64,000 nucleotides of DNA from an uncultured Flavihumibacter sp. (GTDB taxonomy: Bacteria > Bacteroidota > Bacteroidia > Chitinophagales > Chitinophagaceae). Position numbers and translations under genes: made by a program. Where the stretch lies: positions 124,001 through 188,000 of the forward strand of contig CABHOY010000036.1 of NCBI GenBank assembly GCA_902168105.1. The letters are read 5' to 3'. The notes under the pieces are model-generated. The model had not been told where the DNA came from. It worked only from the letters and a program-made list of their open reading frames with translations, and did no database searches. Positions 53,294 to 61,765 of the stretch are shown piece after piece; position 1 is the stretch's first letter, and each line of letters begins with the position of its first letter.

Positions 53294-55663
53294 ATGGATT
53301 GCCATCTGGGGAGGCTAATTTCGAGAGCAGCGCTAATATTATCATTTTTTCTATTTAGTGTGCCAAGCATCTATGCAAATGATATAGATGATAAGGTGAC
53401 AGGTATCACAGGGACTGTTGTGACCAGCAATGGTGAGCCAGCTCCGGGGGTAACTATTATGATCCAGGAATTGTCTAAAGGGGCCGTTACAAATGAAAGC
53501 GGCATATTTAGCTTTAAGAACATCCCGGTGGGAACTTATCACCTGAAAGCATCCTTGATAGGCCTGGAACCAGTTGTGGTAGAAGTGAAAGCAGAAGAGG
53601 GCCGGGAAAACTATACCAAAATCACTTTAAGCGCATCAACACAGAAGCTGGAGGAAGTGGTGGTAACCAGTGGAGGAAACCGTTTTGGAAGAAAGGAGAG
53701 TGGGGATGTTTCCAAACTGGCTTTAAACAATATGGAGAACCCACAGGTGTACACAGTTGTCAGCAAAGAGCTGATGAAAGAACAGCTGATCACAGATTAT
53801 AACAGTGCTTTTAAGAACGTACCAGGAGCAGGTGTTGCAGAAATCAGGAACCAGGGTAGAACAACATTTATTTCAAGAGGGTTTCCTACACCACAGCTGG
53901 TACGCAATGGCGTTAGCAGTTTTACCTACACTACGATCGATCCGGTAAACCTGGAGCGTATTGAGGTGATCAAAGGGCCATCTGCAACATTGTTCGGTAG
54001 CACTGTATCTTCTTTTGGCGGGTTGTTTAACCGCGTTACGAAGAAACCATTTGATCAATTTGCAGGCGAAATCTCTTACTCTGGTGGAAGCTGGAACCTG
54101 AACCGTCTGACAATGGACATCAACTCCCCGCTGAATGCTGATAAAACAGCTTTACTGAGGGTGAATACGGCGTTACATAGTGAAAATAGTTTCCAGGATG
54201 CAGGCTTCACCAGAAGTTTTCTGATAGCACCTAGCTTCTCTTACGCAGTGAACGATAGGCTGACGCTTTCCCTGGATGTAGAGTTCAGTATCAATAAGGG
54301 TACTTCACCTACCCGTTTGGCTCCTTATACCAAAGGAACTGCTAAAAGCATTACAGACTTAAATATCCCTTACAAACTTTCCTTCGCTAACAATACTATC
54401 AACTATACCAGTCAGCAGTATAACATCTTTGCACAGGCAAAATACATTCTGTCGAAAAGCTGGATATCGCAGACGATCGTTTCCCGTACCCGTTCTTCCT
54501 CCGATGGAAATGTTGTGCAGCTGACTATGACTTCAGATACGACACTGCGTCAGGCGGTCACTAACCAGGAGTTCCCTTACTATGGAACAGATATCCAGCA
54601 GAACTTTATAGGCGATTTTAGGATAGGAAGCCTGAGGAACAGGATTGTAGCTGGTCTGGATTATTACAGCCTGAAGTCCACCCGTAACGATGCGACTGTG
54701 AATCTGACACCGATCGACGTTAGAAGACCAGGTGCGGCCTATAACAACTTCACGCTCGAAAAAATAACTCCACTCTTCAACAATGCGACTTATAGCAATT
54801 TTGTTGCGGGAAGGGAAGAGACATACAGTGCTTATGTATCGGATGTACTGAATATCACTGAGAAGTTGCTGGTAATGGCCAGTCTGCGTGTAGACAGGTA
54901 TATGAACAAGGGTACTTATTATCCCGGTCAGGATTCTACAGCTGGTAACTATAATCAGACTGCATTTTCGCCTAAGTTCGGAGCAGTGTACCAGGTTGTA
55001 AAAGACAAGGTTTCCGTTTTCGGTAACTATATGAACGGGTTTAATAACGTTTCCGGATCTGATTTCGAGGGTAATACCTTTAAGCCAACCCAGGCTAATC
55101 AGTGGGAAGGCGGTGTGAAATTTGACCTGAATAAGGTGAGTGCAACACTGAGCTACTATAACATCTCAGTTACAAATGTAACCCGCGATGATCCTGAGCA
55201 TGCTACTTACTCCATACAGGACGGAACACAGTTGAGCAAAGGATATGAAGTGGAAGTGATCGCGAATCCGGTAAAGGGTCTGAATATCGTGGCAGGTTAT
55301 ACTTATAATGATAGCAAATTTACTAAAGCGAATGCCTCTGTTGAAGGGTTAAGGCCGACAACAGCAGGTCCTCCTAAAGTGGGAAATCTGTGGATCAGCT
55401 ACCGTGTTGCATCAGGAGCGGCTAAAGGACTTGGTTTTGGCTTCGGCGGAATTTATGCCAGCGAGTATTATCAGACTAACACCACTTCATTCAAGTTCAG
55501 TATTCCTTCTTATACTGTATTGGACGCGGCTGTTTTCTATGATAAATCCAAGTTCAGACTGGGCTTAAAAGTAGATAACCTGACAAATGAGAAATACTGG
55601 TCTTACCGTCTGGCAGCGCAAAACCCGACGCGTGTTACTGGTAGCCTGACTTTCAAGTTCTAG
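53294..55663 (+). CDS. TonB-dependent siderophore-type receptor
   Basis: Outer-membrane receptor of 789 residues. A signal peptide (about 1-28) is followed by a CarboxypepD_reg-like domain (about 37-115), the plug (from about 130; IEVIKGPSATLFGS and NRVTKKP are typical), and a 22-strand barrel ending in aromatic SLTFKF. Plug and barrel resemble the siderophore (FhuA/FpvA) branch, so an iron chelate is the likely cargo. A palindromic site in the promoter region may respond to metal or ligand. It is the last core gene before tRNA-Ala and the island. Confidence 0.92.
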   Translation: MDCHLGRLISRAALILSFFLFSVPSIYANDIDDKVTGITGTVVTSNGEPAPGVTIMIQELSKGAVTNESGIFSFKNIPVGTYHLKASLIGLEPVVVEVKAEEGRENYTKITLSASTQKLEEVVVTSGGNRFGRKESGDVSKLALNNMENPQVYTVVSKELMKEQLITDYNSAFKNVPGAGVAEIRNQGRTTFISRGFPTPQLVRNGVSSFTYTTIDPVNLERIEVIKGPSATLFGSTVSSFGGLFNRVTKKPFDQFAGEISYSGGSWNLNRLTMDINSPLNADKTALLRVNTALHSENSFQDAGFTRSFLIAPSFSYAVNDRLTLSLDVEFSINKGTSPTRLAPYTKGTAKSITDLNIPYKLSFANNTINYTSQQYNIFAQAKYILSKSWISQTIVSRTRSSSDGNVVQLTMTSDTTLRQAVTNQEFPYYGTDIQQNFIGDFRIGSLRNRIVAGLDYYSLKSTRNDATVNLTPIDVRRPGAAYNNFTLEKITPLFNNATYSNFVAGREETYSAYVSDVLNITEKLLVMASLRVDRYMNKGTYYPGQDSTAGNYNQTAFSPKFGAVYQVVKDKVSVFGNYMNGFNNVSGSDFEGNTFKPTQANQWEGGVKFDLNKVSATLSYYNISVTNVTRDDPEHATYSIQDGTQLSKGYEVEVIANPVKGLNIVAGYTYNDSKFTKANASVEGLRPTTAGPPKVGNLWISYRVASGAAKGLGFGFGGIYASEYYQTNTTSFKFSIPSYTVLDAAVFYDKSKFRLGLKVDNLTNEKYWSYRLAAQNPTRVTGSLTFKF

Positions 55664-55805
55664 ACGATCATTCATAAATAATATACCAGGGGCTGACTGT
55701 AATGGTCGGTCCTTTTGTTTTGGAGGAGAGAGCAGGCTTTTCAGGTAGTATATCCAGGCATCTCAGGTGGATGGCCAAAAAAATAGAGGGATTTGAAGGG
55801 TGGAA

Positions 55806-55836
55806 TTTGGGATTTTCAGGAAATAGTATACATTTG
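55806..55836 (+). promoter_or_regulatory. tRNA-Ala promoter
   Basis: TTTG (55806-55809), 19 bases, TACATTTG (55829-55836): perfect match to the two-box Bacteroidota promoter, 13 bases before the tRNA. Confidence 0.85.
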
Positions 55837-55849
55837 CACTCCATTATGC

Positions 55850-57486
<1,637 letters not shown>

Positions 57487-57490
<4 letters not shown>

Positions 57491-57726
57491 GCTGCCTTTT
57501 GTTTGTTTTCTGCTACTGGTAAATCAATCACTTTCCCGGTGATGGCTTCCTGCTCATTGAAAATGACGTAGCCAATCCGGGTAAAAGTTTTTATCGTCTG
57601 TATTAGCAACGCAACCTGTTCGTCAGTATAATACTGGAAGCTTGGCAAAGCCTTTACTTCTTCGGGGGTAATGTCCTGTGTTCTATGTTGCAGGACTTGT
57701 AAGGATGCCGGGTGTAGGGTGTTCAT
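57487..57726 (-). CDS. Small island protein coupled to the recombinase
   Basis: A 79-residue soluble protein, ITPEEVKALPSFQYYTDEQVALLIQTIKTFTRIGYVIFNEQ, with a helical core. Family not recognised by name. The ATGA overlap with the recombinase start shows coupled translation, so it may be a helper of the integrase, such as a directionality or accessory protein; this is inference from position. Confidence 0.7.
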
Positions 57727-57767
57727 AGAAGAGGAGTTGGGTTGAAAAGCATTTATCTTATTTAAGT

Positions 57768-57793
57768 ACAGGGGCCGGGCATCCGGCCCCTGT
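57768..57793 (-). other. Perfect GC hairpin between two island genes
   Basis: ACAGGGGCCGG (57768-57778) pairs perfectly with CCGGCCCCTGT (57783-57793) around GCAT, nine bases after the acidic gene's stop codon. No T-run follows, so it may stabilise the mRNA end or attenuate rather than end transcription. Confidence 0.7.
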
Positions 57794-57801
57794 CAACCGC
57801 G

Positions 57802-58005
57802 CTATTCTTCATCCTCATCATCGTCCTCCTCTTCATCATCGTCCTCCTCACTGTTGTCAGAAATGATGTCCTGAATCTGGTGAATCACCTCCCGGTCTTG
57901 TTTGGAATAATGCAATTCCAGGGTGATTGTCTCGTCTTCCTCATCCACTTCCATAATGTGATGATCTAACTCGTGGGTACAGATAAGTGACGACACTTGC
58001 ACCAT
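57802..58005 (-). CDS. Small acidic island protein
   Basis: A 67-residue protein with a HELDHHIMEVDEEDETITLELHY core and a run of Asp/Glu at the end. It resembles no family I can name; the acidic tail could mimic DNA or bind basic proteins. The true start is uncertain: a different frame begins at ATG 58049 (MKKFTVEQFEVQVLQ...), just after a -7 promoter box, and overlaps this one. Either this protein is truncated by a one-base change, or a 27-codon leader peptide couples to it. Confidence 0.6.
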   Translation of the reverse strand: MVQVSSLICTHELDHHIMEVDEEDETITLELHYSKQDREVIHQIQDIISDNSEEDDDEEEDDDEDEE

Positions 58006-58049
58006 TGCAGCACCTGTACTTCAAACTGTTCTACTGTGAACTTTTTCAT
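57966..58049 (-). CDS. 27-codon upstream frame (leader or lost N-terminus)
   Basis: ATG 58049 opens a 27-codon frame, MKKFTVEQFEVQVLQ and on, whose end overlaps the acidic gene in another frame. Its beginning is typical of a real protein start and it is the first ATG after the promoter box. It may be the original amino end of the acidic protein. Confidence 0.4.
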   Translation of the reverse strand: MKKFTVEQFEVQVLQWCKCRHLSVPTS

Positions 58050-58075
58050 ACTTGTGTTTTTTGATGATTAAAACA

Positions 58076-58083
58076 CAAAGCTA
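58076..58083 (-). promoter_or_regulatory. -7 promoter box of the recombinase-side genes
   Basis: TAGCTTTG on the minus strand, full TAnnTTTG match; transcription would start near 58068 and the first ATG is 58049. Directly upstream lie the 10-bp phased repeats. Confidence 0.55.
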
Positions 58084-58110
58084 CGATGGCTGAAAAAGTC
58101 ACTTTCCGGT

Positions 58111-58172
58111 TTGGGCACTTTTGGGCGCAATTAGGCTCAACTTTCCCGAATTTTCCTGAATTTTCCCGAATT
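58111..58172. repeat. Six phased 10-bp repeats
   Basis: Units begin at 58111, 58121, 58131, 58141, 58151 and 58161. The first three share TTGGGC or TTAGGC; the last three are variants of TTTTCCCGAA, with TTCCCGAATT, TTCCTGAATT and TTCCCGAATT back to back at 58043+100 to 58172. Repeats at one helix turn put each site on the same DNA face, which suits cooperative protein binding just upstream of the promoter. Confidence 0.65.
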
Positions 58173-58276
58173 AATAGGGATCAGCTATTGCCTTTACCTT
58201 ACATCTATAAAATATATCCTTATTTATCTACTATTGCCTACTGAATGCTTTTAGAAGTACACCCTGTTTGCCTGTT

Positions 58277-58352
58277 ACTTGAAAATCATTTGAAATTCAT
58301 TCGGCAACCATTCGGTATTCATTTGGAAATGTTTGGTTTTTATTCGGATTCA
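58277..58352. repeat. Phased 11-bp degenerate repeats
   Basis: Units begin at 58277, 58288, 58299, 58310, 58321 and 58332, with one more at 58342. The common form is ATTYGGNNNNN or ATTTGRAANTC, with ATTCGG exact at 58299, 58310 and 58342. Iteron-like; could be bound by the recombinase, a transfer protein or a regulator. Confidence 0.55.
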
Positions 58353-58564
58353 TTTAAAACATAGATAACCGTTGTCTCGTCCGTAAAAGATAAAAGGCGG
58401 ATAAGATAAAAATCAATCCCGCGTTATGCAATGGAAAATGGTTGGCAACGGTAATGAATACGAACCCATTCATTGCACCTATTGCCCGAATACTGTTTAG
58501 GAATCTCACAATGATTTCCCCCGTCAATCAAGTCATTTGCCGTAAATCAAAGTTCGTTTAGCGT

Positions 58565-59461
58565 TTAATTTGTTACGTTAATCGGATCGGGCTGACTGTA
58601 TTTTAAGAGCGTAGCGTTCTTAAATAGAAAATCGTTCACCTGTTGTCTGAAAAATTTGGCCCGGTTTATAAACACATAGCATTCTACAGAAGTAGGCAAC
58701 TCTTTGTCGCTCGCATTGCCGGGCATAATACCAGTGAGTATTTTGCATAAACGCTTCCCTTCATTAGTATCGTCATCAATAAGATAACCCGCCAGATCAG
58801 TAAAATTCTCCGTAAATCTTACCAACCGCTCTATGTTATCGGTGGCTATGGCATAACCTGTACCCGCCATCACCAGCGCTTTTAAAGAACGGATAACGGA
58901 CTGCTTTAACAGGTTTACCGCCTGCACGTAATTATTCTCCTTATAGCATGATTCCGCTTTTGAAATAAAAACCTTTGATTCATCAAAAAGGGTTTTATAC
59001 AAAAGATAAATACTTTGGATCATTGCTGTGTGCTTCACCTTCATGGTTGTTAAGGGCATACTTTGCAGCTTTTGAATTTTATCGTATAAAATAATGGCAG
59101 ATTCAAATATTTTTACGATAAAGAAGTTCTCCTTCAATATCTGCTGGTAGATGAACCCTATGCGATGTACAATAACGTTCACCTGTACTTCTTTTTTAAG
59201 CAGGCGTTCTGTAAACAGGAGAATAGCGTTATCTTCTAATGGCTCCTCATCGCTTACCACCAGGAGAATGTCATAACAGCAAGTTGTTTTTTCAACCCTG
59301 TGTTTTTCTGTAAGGCAGCTCCTGTTCAAATTGGTTGTAACCCTGCTTCCATAGCAAAAGACGAATTGGGGCTGTATGTTTTCAACAATACGCTTGGATA
59401 TAATACGCAGATCGTTTTGTTCTTTCCCTGTCAGGTGGCTTATTGACTTATGAATTTTCAT
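58565..59461 (-). CDS. Nucleotidyltransferase-like / HEPN-like protein
   Basis: A 298-residue protein. The first part looks like a minimal nucleotidyltransferase: FVFCYGSRV (Gly-Ser motif, residues 38-39) and YDILLVV (Asp64). The family normally has a second Asp two residues later (DxD), here replaced by Leu, so it may be inactive as an enzyme. From about residue 150 the all-helical part, with SCYKENNYVQAVNLLKQSVIRSLKAL, resembles HEPN domains, but the RNase motif RxxxxH is not seen. Last gene of the three-gene operon; overlaps the SWIM gene by four bases. Confidence 0.6.
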   Translation of the reverse strand: MKIHKSISHLTGKEQNDLRIISKRIVENIQPQFVFCYGSRVTTNLNRSCLTEKHRVEKTTCCYDILLVVSDEEPLEDNAILLFTERLLKKEVQVNVIVHRIGFIYQQILKENFFIVKIFESAIILYDKIQKLQSMPLTTMKVKHTAMIQSIYLLYKTLFDESKVFISKAESCYKENNYVQAVNLLKQSVIRSLKALVMAGTGYAIATDNIERLVRFTENFTDLAGYLIDDDTNEGKRLCKILTGIMPGNASDKELPTSVECYVFINRAKFFRQQVNDFLFKNATLLKYSQPDPINVTN

Positions 59462-59907
59462 TTTTTAGTTTTTTGGGAATTAATGGTGTTGTCCTCCTTG
59501 TTGTGTGGCTGCTCTATTTCTATAAAATTGGTATATGGCCCTATTCTAAAATATCGCTCCCCTAACGTGGAAATAATATGCGCCAGTGCATAGTAGGCAT
59601 GGTGACAAAGTTTTTCAACCCTCCTGTCGCAATCACAGGAAATATGTAACCCATCATGTGCTATGTAAATGGTTAATTCATAGAGCATGTTATAATTGAT
59701 ATTGTATAGTTTTAGCAGCCCTTCTTTAAAAGAGATTACTTTCAGTTTAGGTAAATGCCAATCCTTATATGTCAGGGTATTCGCATCAATATGCTTCTTT
59801 AGCATTTGTGCATCCAGTAAGAAGGCCCTTTCATGCAAATAAATGGTATAGGGAGTAGTTGTATTGCGCAGGTCTTTTTCAAGGGGATACCTATTGTTGT
59901 TGTGCAT
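59458..59907 (-). CDS. SWIM zinc-finger-like protein
   Basis: A 149-residue protein with one zinc-finger motif CDCDRRVEKLCHH (Cys91, Cys93, Cys101, His103), matching the CxC...CxH of SWIM domains, which bind nucleic acid or protein. The rest has no known motif: an amino-terminal basic part and a polar tail. It begins 17 bases after the kinase gene's restored stop and overlaps the NTase/HEPN gene by the ATGA rule, so the three are made together. Confidence 0.65.
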   Translation of the reverse strand: MHNNNRYPLEKDLRNTTTPYTIYLHERAFLLDAQMLKKHIDANTLTYKDWHLPKLKVISFKEGLLKLYNINYNMLYELTIYIAHDGLHISCDCDRRVEKLCHHAYYALAHIISTLGERYFRIGPYTNFIEIEQPHNKEDNTINSQKTKK

Positions 59908-59924
59908 GTGCTATTAATTTAAAA

Positions 59925-60664
59925 TTAGGCATCCGTTTTATGGGTAATCAGGAACAGAAATGTGGTGCCACTATTATCATTACTACCGATCATTACATCA
60001 CCTCCTAAAGCGATTGCATAAAGTTTGGAGATGTACAACCCTAAACCTGTTCCGGCAAGCCCGTTATCAATTTGCTGGAAGGGCTGAACAGCAGATGAGT
60101 TTTGTCCTCAGGGATACCCACTCCCTGATCTGTCACCTGAAATATTAAGCGGTTGTCACCTAAAGGATGAACAACAATTGAAATCTGGCTGTTGGACGGG
60201 CTGTGCTTTATCGCATTATCTATCAGATTTTTCAGTACCTGCCCCAACTTGATGACATCTGTAGTGATGTATTCAGTTACAGATCGGTGAACCACCGTTT
60301 TTAATTTTATATCCCTTACGGCAGTAATAAGATTATATTGCCGCAGGTGGAATTTTAGCCATTCCCGTAATTGGACACGGGTATATTTAAGTGTTATATC
60401 CAGGTTCCCATTCCCTACCGTAGCTGTAGCCATCATGTTATCTAATACATGCAATAAGTCTTCGCCACTGTACTTAATATGGGAGAGGTACTGTTGCACA
60501 CGCTTACCGGTGCCGCGTTCCTCTAATAATATGGTACTGGCAGTACAGATACCGGCCACTTGGGTACGCATTTCATGGGCCAGCATTCCCATAAAGATTT
60601 TCATGGTTTCGGTATCTGCTGGCGGTGGGGTAGGTTCGGGTAGATGGCTTACTTGTGTAGGCAT
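59925..60664 (-). pseudogene. Short histidine kinase with a one-base frameshift
   Basis: A soluble sensor-less histidine kinase. The frame from 60664 gives a short Pro-rich start, the H-box LAHEMRTQ (His30) and dimer helices, the N-box NLIDNAIKHS and G1 box DQGVGIPED, then leaves the family pattern after HLLF near 60086 and stops at 60041. In the next frame the rest follows in perfect register: PFQQIDNGLAGTGLGLYISK (G2 box) to THKTDA and stop at 59925. The gap of one base would restore 247 codons. No membrane segment and no sensor domain, so input is probably a partner protein. Confidence 0.85.
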
Positions 60665-60814
60665 AGAAGGTGATTTTAGGTCGTTAATTACATAGTAATG
60701 CCGTATCCCTATTGGATAACAGTTTTAGTAATGATCAACATAAAAATTTAAGCAAGGGAATAGCTGCGGGAGCAAAGGGGGGAATAAAAAAAGACGCAGG
60801 ACTCAACTTGCCAT

Positions 60815-60916
60815 CTGCGACCCGTAGGAAGGTTTGGGAATGGTCAAGAAGAGCCCGCGCCATAGCTTGGGCTTTACTTCCTGATCTCATCCCAGTTGAA
60901 TTTCCTACGTTCGCAG
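60815..60916. other. Strong nested hairpin element (about 100 nt)
   Basis: Complementary blocks nest in order: CTGCGA (60815-60820) with TCGCAG (60911-60916), CGTAGGAA (60823-60830) with TTCCTACG (60902-60909), TGGGA (60835-60839) with TCCCA (60890-60894), GAAG (60848-60851) with CTTC (60877-60880) and AGCCC (60852-60856) with GGGCT (60869-60873). A further outer pair, CAACTT (60804-60809) with AAGTTG (60945-60950), is possible. It may be a structured RNA, or a DNA hairpin used by a mobile element. Spurious frames on both strands are explained by it. Confidence 0.6.
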
Positions 60917-61039
60917 GTGAGAATCGAAGAAGCAAGCTTCAAATAAGTTGAAGATTGCAAAAGTAGTTTTACTATTTGATTTATACCATAGGCTAATTCT
61001 TTAATTCTTAAAATAACAAATCCTAATTGCTTTTATTAT

Positions 61040-61161
61040 GATTCCAGTAGAATCTATTACAATCCTATTAGAACCAAAATTAAAATAAATATTTCAAAAA
61101 GCAATCTTTTAGAATCTAAAATGATTCCAAAAGCACCTTTTAAAAGCCTTTTAGAATCTAA
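61040..61161. promoter_or_regulatory. Candidate operators of the XRE regulator
   Basis: GATTC and GAATC appear in facing pairs: 61040-61044 with 61050-61054, and 61112-61116 with 61123-61127, plus GAATC at 61154-61158. The 13-base word TTTTAGAATCTAA occurs twice, 61107-61119 and 61149-61161, 42 bases (four turns) apart. The last copy sits at about the -33 position before the near-consensus -7 box TTCCTTTG (61184-61191), as for an autorepressor. Confidence 0.55.
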
Positions 61162-61227
61162 TTAACTAAAAATCAACAATTTATTCCTTTGTACATTTAT
61201 AATACAGGTGATTTTATTTATTAAAAC

Positions 61228-61446
61228 ATGGACAAACCAAAATTTAATAGGATTAAAGCTGTTTTGGCTGAAAAAGGGATTTCAAATAAGGAATTGGCTG
61301 AAAATGTTGGTGTTACAGAAGGAACCGTCTCTACCTGGTGTAGAAATTACAAACAGCCTAAGATTGAAACCCTTTTTGAAATAGCCCGTTTTCTAAAAGT
61401 TGAAGCGGCTGATTTGGTGAGCAAAATGAAGTCGGTGGAATTTTAG
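61228..61446 (+). CDS. XRE-family helix-turn-helix regulator
   Basis: A 72-residue regulator made of little more than one Cro/C1 type helix-turn-helix (about residues 6-62): FNRIKAVLAEKGISNKELAENVG then VTEGTVSTWCRNYKQPKIETLFEIARFL. Such small regulators are typical of islands, where they control restriction genes or mobility. Probably represses its own promoter through the GAATC repeats and may also control the Type ISP gene downstream, 320 bases away. Confidence 0.93.
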   Translation: MDKPKFNRIKAVLAEKGISNKELAENVGVTEGTVSTWCRNYKQPKIETLFEIARFLKVEAADLVSKMKSVEF

Positions 61447-61765
61447 CTTAATTTTCTTGTCTGATTGATACTTAAATAGAGCTTAGATAAGACTTGCAAA
61501 AATATCCGCAAATAAGAAAAATATTTGGCAAAGAGTAAAAATAATAACTTTTATTGGTGCAATCTACAGAGTTTCGGCAATGCCTAATTATTTGCATAAA
61601 ATTATTAATATGTATCCAGTCATAGCAATATAATATTATTGCATTTATCCATTAGTCTAGTTAATATACCCTGGTAATTAAATAAACTAAGCACGACTTC
61701 TATTGTGGTAATTTGTTGTACTAAGAATCACAATTAGAAATTGAACGAAAAGAAATAACCTCTAC
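61447..61765. other. AT-rich leader of the Type ISP gene
   Basis: No gene seen. Very AT-rich; holds an AT palindrome with GCAATA/TATTGC ends near 61625-61642. No clear promoter box. Confidence 0.55.

Larger units (their letters stand above)
58050..58564. other. Island intergenic region with phased repeats
   Basis: No gene seen. It holds a -7 box (58076-58083), six 10-bp units (58111-58172) and six or seven 11-bp units (58277-58352). The remainder (58353-58564) shows nothing else that I can name. Confidence 0.65.
60665..61227. other. Intergenic region with folded element and operators
   Basis: Long AT-rich stretch between the kinase and the XRE regulator. Contains a folded element (60815-60916) that is richer in G and C than its surroundings, and GATTC/GAATC repeats before the XRE gene. 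No convincing gene. Confidence 0.65.

Noticed and set aside
58111..58352. CRISPR array
   Set aside because: Repeat units of 10-11 bp without spacers; not a CRISPR layout, and no cas genes are present.
60735..60935. 66-codon frame on the minus strand over the folded element
   Set aside because: Mirror of the frame above; explained by the hairpin.
60712..60951. 79-codon frame across the folded element
   Set aside because: Starts with TTG, has no family, and a matching frame exists on the other strand because the DNA is palindromic.
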